Shown one piece after another: positions 10,044 to 18,878 of a stretch of DNA of 64,000 bases. This stretch comes from Toxotes chatareus (taxonomy: Eukaryota; Chordata; Actinopteri; Toxotidae): assembly GCA_016801885.1 (NCBI GenBank), contig JAFBJY010000141.1, forward strand, positions 62,001 to 126,000, given 5' to 3'. Within the stretch, counting starts at the first letter, position 1, and each line of letters opens with the position of its first letter. The notes under the pieces are model-generated. The model was not told the DNA's origin. It ran no database searches and saw only the letters and a list, made by a program, of their open reading frames with translations. The position numbers were made by a program, and so were the translations under genes.

Positions 10044-11347
10044 TTAATAATAATCCACCAACACCTGTCGTTTTGAGTTGATTTCCAAAATGGAATCGTA
10101 ACAGGCGTACACAATCAGAGTGGTAGTGTGGGGCAGGGGAACTCTGAATCTCATCTCCAGTCTTAGATTCCCGTTGGAAATGGGGGACAACGCGTCGTTG
10201 TCTTCTCCCGGGTTGAGATTGAATACAAACAAAGAGTAACCGTCGTTAAATTCTCGACGATCAATGCTCACAGGTAAATCTTTGAGATGTCTCCCTGTGG
10301 CCATGAACACGTTGTAAAATTCTCTGACCGAAATCCCGTCGTTAAATCGGGGTTGGAAAGCTTTGGCGGGAATCTGTTTGCCGTCCTGACAGAGGGCCAG
10401 ATATTCCACGTCGTTGTGGATAAAATTGAAGGGCGACAGCTCTCTCGACCCTGTGAAGGCTTCGTGGTTTACCATGCCCAAAACCACGTATTTGGGCATA
10501 GCCCCGAGAAAGAGATTCTCCTGATTACATACCCTGGAATTCTCTGGAATGGAGTAGGTTTTTTACGTTGATGCGCCGACAAGGGGTAGAGCGCGTTACC
10601 CTTCAGTAAAGCCGCTGCATGACCTAAGCGTCTGGCGAAACGGTGACTTTTTGACAAACAGAGAGGCCCCTAATATCTTCAAACGAAAATTGGAGTTGCG
10701 GGGCCCCATCAGGCAGAAAGAGTCGCTGGAGCGGTTCAGTTTAATTCTCCTATCCACGTTGTTCAAAAGGAGCCTCTCGCAGAAAAAAACAGGTCGCCGT
10801 GGAAAGGACCCATCAGGTGTACTTCTCTAGAATTGACCGTGAAGGCGGCTCTCTCATTCAGCCCTCTGTTAGGCCCGTTATTGATCACTATGGAGTCCAT
10901 GGCTCCCGCCGTATCTTTGTAAAAAGACCCGCGCTAAATTGACTCTTGAGCGTGTCTCCTGAAAAGTTGAGCAGAGTTTCAATGATGGCTCTGTAAGGGT
11001 GTGTGGAGCTAGACTGAGAAATCAGTCGATCCCCAGAGTCACGTCGCATTGGCTGAACATTGTATTCAGAGGATAATTCACAAGGCCCACCAGCGCATCA
11101 TTCGCCAGGTCGGTACCGTCGACGTTGGTAATTTTCACGCGCACGTGTAACAAAGTATCGTTGAGATCCAAATACTTTTCACCATCTCCTGGGATAAAAA
11201 ACTCAATGGGGCCCCCTTCGGTGATGGCGGAGATAGGTGAAATTTCAGTGTACATCTTATCTTCGACAGACAGCTGGGTCATGGGGGCTGAAAATAAATC
11301 CAGTTCCGCTAGAGTGCATTCGGGAGATTTATGATGTAAAGAGCCAT
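10044..11347 (-). pseudogene. Major capsid protein (double jelly roll), frameshifted
   Basis: Hexon-like capsid subunit of Polinton/adintovirus particles, the family found in animal genomes as F54H12.2-like proteins. ATG at 11347 is followed by a frame break, then a clear N-terminal domain frame (11320-11022: HHKSPECTLAELDLFSAP, then EFFIPGDGEKYLDLNDT). The middle (about 11020-10500) is broken over several frames; the C-terminal jelly-roll part is a clean frame (10499-10044, with FNLNPGEDND and MRFRVPLPHTTTLIVYACYD). Combined length ~430 aa is normal. At least three breaks. Confidence 0.9.
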
Positions 11348-11379
11348 TTTAAAGGAATATTATTTTCCCCCCTAAGCGT

Positions 11380-11895
11380 TTAAAAGATGTCAGACTTTCT
11401 GGTAGACTTCCTTCCCTTACGCTTGCTTCTACCGAGTGAGTTTGTCTTTGAACCCTCACGGGCTTTTTTAGACGAGCTGAAAACACGTTCTCCAGGCGGT
11501 CTCTTTTTCAATCTGCGCGATAACACGAAAATACCGCCTGATCCCTCTTGCTTCTTGTGATCGGTTAATTTCTCCGTTGCCTGGCTGATCACATCCGATG
11601 CGATGTGGCTAGCGGCGATTTAAGATGAGGTTTAGCGATGGCAAAACCTCTTTTGAGCAGAGGGGACACGAAAACGAAATAATTTGGAAAATATAGAACC
11701 TATACCGCGACCGTACATGACGGGTGCTCCGTAAAACCCGGTAAGGCACCCCGACTTGACTTTCATAATAGCCGACAAAGCGTTGAGGATCTTCTCTCCA
11801 GCGTATCTGAGCCATGGCTTTTCTCTCGAAGCAGACCGTAGCCGCAGACCGTCCGATAGATACTGAACAAGGGCCTTATCAGGCGTCGTAGTCAT
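11380..11895 (-). pseudogene. pX/pVI-like small virion protein, one frameshift
   Basis: ATG at 11895 opens MTTTPDKALVQYL. The conserved core FYGAPVMYGRGIGSIFSKLF (Gly-rich with an amphipathic helix) lies at ~11695-11760. The frame then breaks near 11650. The continuation (11592-11380) carries an Ala/Ser-type helix and a very basic C-terminus (KRKGRKSTRKS). The Gly-rich motif plus basic tail resembles the minor virion proteins of Mavericks and the adenoviral pVI/pX class, which bind membrane or DNA. Assignment is by pattern and position between the two capsid genes. Confidence 0.65.
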
Positions 11896-11908
11896 ATAGA
11901 GACGGTGT

Positions 11909-12694
11909 TCAATGTCGAATGTTAGCCGGTTTAAAGTGTAGCTTGACGATGGTCTTGCCGTAAACAAAGTTTACGTGTCTGTTGCGATCCGTTTTGATCT
12001 CGATGTGGATATTTTTGATGTACTTTTTTGACACGGGTACGTAATGTACAGTATGATATCTGATGCTCACCGTATCGCCAAAATGCCCTTTGATGTTGAC
12101 CACTCCCAGAAGCGGGGAGTAACTATCGCCCACCGTTTGATACTGAACGAGGTCTGTGTAAACGTACAAGCTATTGACCCCTGCGTCGAGATCGGCGGGG
12201 TAGGTGGCGGGACGGCTGGGTCCGAGAGTCCACCATTCGTCCGGTTTTAGGCCTAGCATGTAACCCAAGCGAGTGGGGACGAGGATTCTGTACCGGCCGT
12301 CTCCTTTGAAGTCAAAGCGTTTGGTCACATTGTTGAAAGAAATGTCGGCGCCGGGGATGTGCTTTTTTAATGGCGGGACTATATGATCCAGGAGTTCTTT
12401 TGGACTGTCATAATATCCTCCCCTACCAAATATCACGTTTGTCACCGACCCTACTCTGTCAGGCGGTTCACCTTCTTTCAGTTTTGACAATACAAAATAA
12501 GACCCGACCGGAGATAAGTTATACCAGGTGTGGGGGTAAACGATTTCACAGAGACCTACGACCCAGTCTCCGCTCAGTTCGATGGGTTTAGCCAGATCCG
12601 TCGTGTAACTAGAACTGGTGTTATTTTTAAACATTTCCAGACTGGCGTTGGAAGGCAGGGTGACGTAAAACCCGTCTTGGTTCGAAGAGTCCAT
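11909..12694 (-). CDS. Penton-like minor capsid protein, intact frame
   Basis: 262 aa from ATG 12694 (MDSSNQDGFYVTLPSNAS). An in-frame upstream extension to 12790 overlaps the integrase end and lacks family character, so the internal ATG is preferred. The order of conserved blocks matches fish Maverick minor capsid proteins: FYVTLPSNAS, SSSYTTDLAKPIEL, a middle GLKPDEWW region, and VYTDLVQYQTVGDSYSPLL. These proteins form the pentameric vertices (single jelly roll). No break was seen, so selection or youth has kept this gene readable. Stop at 11909 is 14 bp before the next gene's ATG. Confidence 0.88.
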   Translation of the reverse strand: MDSSNQDGFYVTLPSNASLEMFKNNTSSSYTTDLAKPIELSGDWVVGLCEIVYPHTWYNLSPVGSYFVLSKLKEGEPPDRVGSVTNVIFGRGGYYDSPKELLDHIVPPLKKHIPGADISFNNVTKRFDFKGDGRYRILVPTRLGYMLGLKPDEWWTLGPSRPATYPADLDAGVNSLYVYTDLVQYQTVGDSYSPLLGVVNIKGHFGDTVSIRYHTVHYVPVSKKYIKNIHIEIKTDRNRHVNFVYGKTIVKLHFKPANIRH

Positions 12695-12756
12695 ACTGAG
12701 CGAGCGAGTGACTAGAGGAACGAATAATGAAAGCCGCGGTCGCGAGGCACACAGAT

Positions 12757-13849
12757 TTAAATGTCTTTCAGATCTGAGGCTTTGACCCAACTGTTGAATT
12801 TCTCAGGCCAGTTTTTCCAACGTACTAAAACCTGTTTTACACCCCTGACGGTACGCCTTTTCAAAATTTCTTCCACTCTGTACGTTCTGTCTTTAGCCAT
12901 TTTTACTTTCTGCAACTCTGCTTCGTAAAACGATCCCTGGATAGGTTCACCATCATAATCTTTGAGCCTGTATACCGGAGGGGTACGAGGTAGGCGGTCT
13001 GACACCGTAAACACTTTGTCTGTGAAACTTTGTTCGTATTTTTTATCAAACACCCCTCGTAGTTTGGATATTCTGACCAGTTCCCCCTTCTTAAACTTCA
13101 TCTTTGGCGCCTCTCTGTGTCGAGAGGGAAACGTGCCGTACAAATTTTGAAACACTTGAGAGGCGTTCTCCGAGGTCACCTGCGTAGGAGTCATTTTAAT
13201 ACTGCTGTGGAAGCTGTTGTTGTAGCTGTCGACCAAATGTTGTAAGGCGTCGAGGTATCGATGAGTATTGTTGGCCGTAAAATATCTCCACATTCTAGTT
13301 TTCAGCGTCACGGTTAAATCTTTCAATCACCGAGGCCTTCAGGTCACTGGCTGTAGCAAAATGTACTATACCGTACTTCTTCATCAGGGCTTCAAACTTT
13401 TGGTTGAAAAATTCTTTACCCGCGTCTGTTTGCAGCTTTTCCGGCGTCCTGCTGTCTTGGAAAATAGATTCAAAGGCCGACGTTACTGCATCGGCCGTCT
13501 TTTTTTCTTTAACGCCCGGACATAGGCCTTTTTGAAAAATACATCGATGACCGTTAATAAATACTTGTACCCGTCGTTATGTTCGGACAGAGCCTGCATG
13601 TCACAAAGATCAGCCTGAAATTGGTTTAAAGGCCGGGGGACAAACACTCGGTTTCTGGGAAAATGTATTCTGGAGGGTTTGTGCAGAGTGTAAGCGTCTT
13701 GCTCGGATAAAAACTCTCTGACGTTTTCGGCCTTGACTTTCTCTCCGTTTCATCTTGCACGGCTCTGCGGAGTCGATCTACTCCTCAAAGCTGCCCGGAT
13801 GAGCAGGGTTGTAATACACTCTTTTCATCACCACGCTCTCACCCATCCC
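12757..13849 (-). pseudogene. Retrovirus-type integrase with chromodomain-like tail, frameshifted
   Basis: Integrates the linear genome. The start is near 13849 or 13828 (MKRVYYNPAHPGSF). The DDE core is spread over several frames between 13800 and 13310; the segment with the catalytic Glu (IERFNR) ends at a one-base break near 13310. After this, a clean 190-aa frame (13326-12757) has the C-terminal core (YNNSFHSSIKMTPTQV), a beta-barrel (KKGELVRISKLRGVFDKKYE) and a chromodomain-like end (RTYRVEEILKRR then QVLVRWKNWPEKFNSWV). The aromatic cage pattern Y...W..W is visible. Chromodomain tails guide integration into chromatin in related elements. Confidence 0.92.
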
Positions 13850-13964
13850 TCCCTTCTTCAGTAGTTTCTAACGCTGAAATGAAGCAACAATGAGACTAGA
13901 GTGCTTTTTATTGTTTTCTTTTTTTATTTATTTTTAGGCGCATACATGTTTCAACAACACCAAA
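13850..13964. terminator. Poly(A)-rich spacer behind the accessory genes
   Basis: Contains minus-strand AATAAA-type signals (TTTATT at ~13908 and TTATTTATTTTT at ~13924-13936) placed to end the leftward accessory transcripts of 14223-16542. No coding frame. Confidence 0.4.
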
Positions 13965-14205
13965 AAATAGCTAAATACAATGTTTAAAGAACATAACATA
14001 ATACAATGTATGAAGAACATAGCTAAATACAATGTTTGAGCAAAATAGCTAAATACAATGTTTAAAGAACATAACATAATACAATGTATGAAGAACATAG
14101 CTAAATACAATGTTTGAGCAAAATAGCTAAATACAATGTTTGAAGAAAATAGGTAAAATACAATGTTTGAAGAAAACGGCTATATACAATGTTTGAAGAA
14201 AAATA
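13965..14205. repeat. 78-bp tandem array built of three 26-bp monomers
   Basis: Two near-identical 78-bp units (13965-14042 and 14043-14120) and a degenerate third (14121 to ~14205). Each unit is three 26-bp monomers of type AATAGCTAAATACAATGTTT plus GAAGA. The array is AT-rich and sits between the integrase and the first accessory gene. Confidence 0.85.
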
Positions 14206-14222
14206 TCAAAAAGCATGCGCAT

Positions 14223-14687
14223 CTAACTTTTTAAAATTTTTAAAGCCAAGCTTAGCACGGAGGGATCCGAGTGAGTGTAAACGATGTAGTGTAATTTCAC
14301 CAGTTCAGCGGTGATAGACAGAGGCAAGTTGTTTTGCAGACAGTAACTGGCAGCATCCACAAACAAAGCATACAGACTGAACACATGACCGGGACTGATA
14401 CGAAAAAAAGAGTCTCTAGTCCATTCTTTCACAATTTTTTCCAAGGTCTCTGACAAACTACCTGGGTTGATGCACACAGCATCGTGTACAAACGTCTGCC
14501 AAGGGGTGTCGACAGAGCAGGAACGAACTTTGTCCAGAATGTTTTCCATTCGTGCGATTTCAGCTACTGTAGAGTCTCTCAGCCTTGAGATTTTGTTTTG
14601 AATAACTTGATCCAAAAGATGAATTAACTGAGAAATGGCAGATAGGTCTTCCACAGCCCTCACACATTTTGCCCACTGATGACCCAT
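14223..14687 (-). CDS. 154-aa accessory protein, possible Bcl-2-like
   Basis: Intact frame from ATG 14687, 18 bp after the upstream accessory gene stop. Predicted all-helical. The segment RDSFFRISPGHVFSLYALFV followed by DAASYC resembles a Bcl-2 BH1 region (acidic, aromatic, small-Gly, then an aliphatic/aromatic helix ending in Ala/Cys). Adintoviruses are known to carry Bcl-2 homologues that block apoptosis; that is background, not proof. No clear BH3 or BH2 signature nor C-terminal membrane anchor was seen. It could equally be an unrelated helical accessory protein. Same strand and probably same transcript as its neighbour. Confidence 0.4.
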   Translation of the reverse strand: MGHQWAKCVRAVEDLSAISQLIHLLDQVIQNKISRLRDSTVAEIARMENILDKVRSCSVDTPWQTFVHDAVCINPGSLSETLEKIVKEWTRDSFFRISPGHVFSLYALFVDAASYCLQNNLPLSITAELVKLHYIVYTHSDPSVLSLALKILKS

Positions 14688-14705
14688 TTTGTTATTTTCA
14701 CAAAA

Positions 14706-15573
14706 GGACTTACTTATCGTTCCAGCACTCGCTGACTGCTCGCAGTTGTCCGATTTTCACCACATCCTCTCCGATCAAGTCATCATACATCTCGCTGATG
14801 CTCTCGTCGATTTTCCTGACCGATTTCAGTTCGTGTAAAAGGTCAGTAGACGTTGAATGGAAGGAATCAATCTGGGAGTACAAAGTCGCCTCATCAGCCC
14901 GTAGTAGTTGGTCTGGTAAAAACCTTCTTCAAGTACTTCCAGACACATGTGTTGGGTCTGGCTAGGATGGTTGACCAGACAGCCGTAGCAGTTGTCACGG
15001 AGGAACTTGTGAACAGTCAGGTTGAGCAGATGGTACAAGCCGGATTTTACAGCCTCGATGAGCGCCGATGAGACCCAGCCGTCGACTTCATCGACTTCTC
15101 CACCAACTGCGTTTTCTGATAAAGTTGAAGGAGGCTGGGAGGCAGGGATCGGGGAGTCCTCCGCGTCTGAGGCGACGGAGCTAGGGGACTGCTCGGCGTC
15201 CTCCAGCGTCTGAGGCGACGGAGCTAGGGGAATGCTCGGCGTCCTCCGCATCTGAGGCGACGGAGCTAGGGGACTGCTCGGCGTCCTCCACGTCTGAGGC
15301 AATCTCTGCATCTGAGATACTGGAGGCGGGTGATGAAGGTGGTGGTGAGGGCTGCTGTGGAGACATACCCTGAGTAGCGGAGGCTGGGGATGGAGGCGGT
15401 GAGGGTGGCGGTGTAGCCGGAACCTGGGCCTCTTCCATGTCTGAGGACTGTAGTGCGGCGTGAAGCTTGGCGACCTCGATGCTGCCGAACCGCCGCAAGT
15501 GGAGCAGACCGCTGTGCATGGAGCCCCCTTTTGAACAGCAAGCCTCGTCGTGTTCCATCTCGTCACCGAACAT
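14706..15573 (-). pseudogene. Accessory protein with C-x2-C...HPSQ...H-x-C motif, frameshifted
   Basis: ATG at 15573, with a TATA box about 30 bp upstream. The N-terminal part is followed by a Pro/Ser-rich linker and by three acidic 14-aa repeats (DAEQSPSSVASD type). An extra base near 15205 shifts the frame inside the repeats. The C-terminal domain (15120-14830) is conserved-looking: LLNLTVHKFLRDN, then CYGCLVNHPSQTQHMCLE, a likely zinc-binding C-x2-C/H/H-x-C cluster. A second break near 14830 puts the last ~40 residues in another frame ending at 14706. No known enzyme motif. Family not named; likely a regulatory or host-interaction protein. Confidence 0.5.
15163..15290 (-). repeat. Three 42-bp coding repeats with a one-base slip
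   Basis: Copies start at 15163, 15206 and 15248 on the + strand. The second interval is 42 bp (14 codons), the first is 43 bp because of an added A at ~15205. The repeat codes for Ser/Asp/Glu-rich units, and the slip is what breaks the accessory gene. Confidence 0.85.
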
Positions 15574-15597
15574 ATCTTTTCTTCACTTTCCAAGTCT

Positions 15598-15606
15598 CTT
15601 TTATAG
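15598..15606 (-). promoter_or_regulatory. TATA box for the 15573 accessory gene
   Basis: TATAAAAG on the minus strand about 25-30 bp before ATG 15573. The spacing leaves little 5' UTR, so transcription may start close to the ATG. Confidence 0.45.
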
Positions 15607-15661
15607 TGCTTTGAGGCGTGGTCTAGGAGGATGCTGCAGAGGGGGGGGTGGGTGGAAGAGT

Positions 15662-16542
15662 CTAGAAGGTCAAGGCTTTTTTCACCACTAAAGCCTCCCT
15701 CCAGTTCGCGACAGTTCTACGGAAAAGAGTAGTGATATTTCCTTCCGCTTCGCTCATCGTTTCATGCCAGACACGAAACGGCAGGGCTAATAACGTCTGG
15801 GAATACGCCGCAGTCTGAATTGAAATACTCCAAGACAAGGAACTCCTTACTGCCCGGATCCTCGGACGTCCGCAGAGCTGACCCGGAGGAACCATCGACC
15901 GCAGACCGTAGTTTTGGACAGCCATACGGCGCTGAAAGTGATCTTTTTGTGCCAGCTCCGCATCGGTGGGGAGAGGCTGCAAGCTCCCACAGCTGGCTGG
16001 TGTTGGGCAATCACACACGATGACCTCTAACGGCTCGGGGACCTTTGCAACACGCCGATACATTAGCAAGTGTTTCAGCACACCCCAATCGACAGAAGTC
16101 AGCGTAGCTATGGTGGACAGAGTTCCCAAGGCTTCATCCTGACCCGCTGATATACAGCCACAGCTCCCCTGTTTCAGTGCTTGAACGCATAACCCCACCA
16201 TCCACACAGTCCGTAGGGCTGTAAAGACCATTCTTCTTTCAGAGCCACGGAGGATGGCGTCTGCAGTCGTCGCAGATACACCGTTGTTCTCTTGGGGGTA
16301 TTCGGCCTCGAGGGCGACTCTTCGTAGACATTGATGGGCGTCTCGCTAATCAGCGATCTGGTTAGATCGGGCGTCTTTTGCTGAGGCTCACTGACGACGT
16401 CTTCCATCATGGTTTCTTCGTTGTCTGTCTTGCGGGGCTCCTGTCTGGTCTTTTGTCGCAAAAACTCACAGTCTTCTTCATTTCCCTTCGGCTCAGAGAA
16501 AACCGCTTTGCGATCGTTGTCACACCTCATTTTTCCCAACAT
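15662..16542 (-). pseudogene. Right-end accessory gene of unknown function, one frameshift
   Basis: ATG at 16542 (or 16530) opens a charged N-terminal region (16542-16174), rich in Glu, Lys and Arg and with a Thr/Pro-rich stretch. A second frame (16231-15662) follows with an overlap near 16174-16231, so one indel separates them. The second part has Cys-containing VIVCDCPTPASCG and a C-terminus LLALPFRVWHETMSEAEG. Total ~290 aa. No family recognised. It is the first gene inside the right terminal repeat, mirroring the spliced gene at the left end, so it may be early. Confidence 0.45.
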
Positions 16543-16587
16543 GATGACTGCTATACTGCGCTTTTTGCAACTTTGTGTTTTTCAGAA

Positions 16588-16598
16588 CCTTTATATTC
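16588..16598 (-). promoter_or_regulatory. TATA-like box of the right-end gene
   Basis: Minus-strand AATATAAAGG lies ~50 bp upstream of ATG 16542 and just inside the right terminal repeat. This mirrors the TATA box at 2160 on the left end. Confidence 0.4.
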
Positions 16599-16640
16599 GT
16601 TTTCAGCTACTATATCTCCTATGGAAAATGGCTGGAGGAG

Positions 16641-16818
16641 GGGAGGGATGATGAGGGGTTTTCCCAGGGGGCGTGGACCAAGGGGAGGGGTGTGTGATGT
16701 CATACTAGGGAGGGGTCACGTGGGTCCTGTGGCGGGAAGGAGGGGGTCAACTGGCGGTCAACTTGGGGGGTCGGGGGTCATAAATTATCTTGACAGAAGG
16801 GTGTACTCTATTCTCTCT
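16641..16818 (-). repeat. Right terminal inverted repeat of the Maverick
   Basis: Reverse complement of 1360-1539. The E-box CACGTG is kept. The CRE palindrome of the left copy reads TGATGTCA here, a change of the kind left by CpG deamination. The repeat ends with CT at 16818, directly followed by the target duplication actgct. Confidence 0.95.
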
Positions 16819-17489
16819 ACTGCTGCTTCATTACATTCAACCCTTGACTCTGTTGCCCGTCTGAAAAAGAAGGTCATTAATCAGAGGAAGCTAGCTCCAT
16901 GGTATGATTGACAAATACGTCCTTTAAAGCAGATATCACGAAAGCTGGAAAAGAAGTGGTTATCCACTAATTTAGAGGAATTCCGCCTAGCCTGGAAAGA
17001 CAGCTTAATAATGTATAAAAAAGCCCTTTGTAAGGCAAGAACTGCCTATTATTCATCATTGATAGAGGAAAACAAGAACAACCTTAGGTTTCTTTTCAGC
17101 ACTGTAGCCAGGCTGACAAAGAGTTATAGCTCTGTTGAACCATGCATTCCTCTAGCTCTCACTAGTGATGACATTATGAGCTTCTTTGGCAACAAAATAG
17201 TAGATATTAGAGATAGAATCCATCTCATCCTGCCTCCATCTGTTAATGATGTAGGTGTGTCAAGAACAGCAACTTTACAAATGTATGCCAGTCCTGATTT
17301 GTCGTCAGACTGTTTCTCTCCCATAGACCTCGCTGAGTTGAATTCAGTAGTTTCTAAATCTAATCCATCAACATGTCTTTTGGATCCTATCCCAATCAGA
17401 AAGGTTTCATTTATCAAACCTTTACTTAAAAAGCCTTTTCTGGACTGGCATTTTGGCAAACTATAGACCTATATCCAATCTCCCCTTCA

Positions 17490-17630
17490 CTTGTAAAACT
17501 CAATTCAATTCAATTTTATTTATATAGCACCTTCCACAATCAAAATTGTCTCAAAGCGCTTTACAGAGACCCAGAGCCTGACCCCAGAGCAAGCACTTAA
17601 GGCGACAGTGGCAAGGAAAACTCCCTTTTA
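17490..17630 (-). mobile_element. Inverted copy of the LINE 3' tail inside the LINE ORF
   Basis: This stretch is the reverse complement of 19640-19775, the LINE's own 3' end, including the ATTGA-type tail at its left. It interrupts the RT coding sequence just after the finger region (ends 17466, resumes ~17640). It is either a short 5'-truncated insertion of the same family or a SINE that borrows the LINE tail. Confidence 0.85.
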
Positions 17631-17639
17631 TTCTTGAAA

Positions 17640-18878
17640 AGGCATTTGCAACTCTGTGACCATCTACATAGGAACGGTTTGTTTGAAGTTTCTCAGTCAG
17701 GATTTAGAGTTCATCATAGGACAGAAACAGCACTGGTGAAAGTTACCAACGACTTTCTCATAGAATCAGACAATGGACTTGTCTCTGTACTTGTCCTATT
17801 AAATCTTAGTGCTGCATTTGACACTATTGAGCATAGTATCCTATTGGAAAGATTGGAACATGTTATTGGGATTAAAGGAACAGCACTAGGCTGGTTTAAA
17901 TCATATCTATCAGATAGATACCAGTTTGTTCATGTTAATGATGATTCCTCCATTTATACCAGAATTAGTCATGGAGTTCCACAGGGTTCTGTGCTTGGAC
18001 CGATATTGTTCACCTTATACATGCTTCCCCTAGGCAATATTATCAGGAAGCATGGAATAAATTTCCATTGCTATGCAGATGATACCCAGCTATATTTATC
18101 TATGAAGCCAGACGAAACAGATCAGTTAGCCATACTTCAGGCATGTCTTAAAGACATAAAGGCCTGGATGACCTGTAACTTTCTTCTTCTGAATTCAGAC
18201 AAAACTGAGGTTATTTTGTTTGGTCCCAAACACCTCAGAAACAGTTTATCTAATCATATAGTTACTCTGGATGGCATTAATTTAGCCTCCAGTACGACTG
18301 TGAGGAACCTTGGAGTTATTTTTGATCAGGATCTGTCCTTTAACTCACATATAAAACAAGTCTCTAGGACTGCCTTCTTTCACCTGCGCAATATCAGTAA
18401 GATTAGGAACATTCTGTCGCAGAGTGATGCTGAAAAATTAGTCCATGCTTTTGTTACTTCTAGGCTGGACTACTGTAATTCCCTATTATCAGGATGTCCA
18501 GTTAACTCTCTAAAAAGCATCCAGCTGATCCAAAATGCTGCAGCAAGAGTACTGACTGGAATTAGCAAGAGAGATCATATTACTCCTGTACTAATTTCTC
18601 TTCATTGGCTTCCTGTAAAATTCAGAATTGATTTTAAAATCCTTCTCCTTACATATAAGGCCCTCAATGGCCAGGCTCCTTCATATCTCAAAGAGCTGAT
18701 AGTACCATATCATCCTAACAGATTGCTTCGTTCCCAGAATGCAGGTTTGCTTATGGTTCCCAAAATCTCTAAAAGTAGAATGGGAGGCCGAGCCTTTAGC
18801 TATCAGGCCCCTCTCCTATGGAACCAACTGCCAGTTTGGGTTCGGGAAGCAGACACCCTCTCTAATTTTAAAACTTAG
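17640..18878 (+). pseudogene. Reverse transcriptase of the L2/CR1-like LINE
   Basis: Open frame of ~410 aa containing RT motifs: a core region (SVLVLLNLSAAFDTIEHSIL), the template-grip GVPQGSVLGP (about 17973-18002), and the active site FHCYADDTQLYLS (about 18064-18102) with the catalytic Asp pair. The thumb and the conserved LINE C-terminal piece (RLDYCNSLLSGCP, then RMGGRAFSYQAPLLWNQLP) follow. The frame is cut at the start by the inverted tail, and a TAG (~18876) stops it about ten codons before the expected end. Not functional as it stands. Confidence 0.9.

Larger units (their letters stand above)
1360..16818. mobile_element. Maverick/Polinton (adintovirus-like) provirus, complete ends
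   Basis: A 15,459-bp element bounded by ~180-bp inverted terminal repeats beginning AGAGAGAATAG and ending CTATTCTCTCT, with a 6-bp target duplication. These are hallmark features of Polintons. It carries the full hallmark set: protein-primed PolB, FtsK/HerA-type packaging ATPase, adenain-like protease, double-jelly-roll major capsid, penton-like minor capsid and retrovirus-type integrase. Rightward and leftward gene sets converge near 9.4 kb. The pairing of adenain-like protease and integrase fits the animal adintovirus group. Most genes carry frameshifts, while the terminal repeats remain ~97% alike, suggesting a fairly young insertion. Confidence 0.97.

Noticed and set aside
12695..12790. 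Longer start for the penton-like gene
   Set aside because: The extension overlaps the integrase end and lacks conserved residues; the ATG at 12694 begins the family-typical text.
13965..14205. Regular repeats that could be taken for a CRISPR array
   Set aside because: Repeats are contiguous without unique spacers, and the DNA is from a vertebrate.
14706..15573. LxCxE retinoblastoma-binding motif in the accessory proteins
   Set aside because: HMCLE is near the pattern but lacks the needed Leu before Cys; no true LxCxE was seen.
16378..16911. 177-aa + strand frame crossing the right end of the provirus
   Set aside because: It is a read-through of the terminal repeat into the LINE; opposite to the real gene and lacks motifs.
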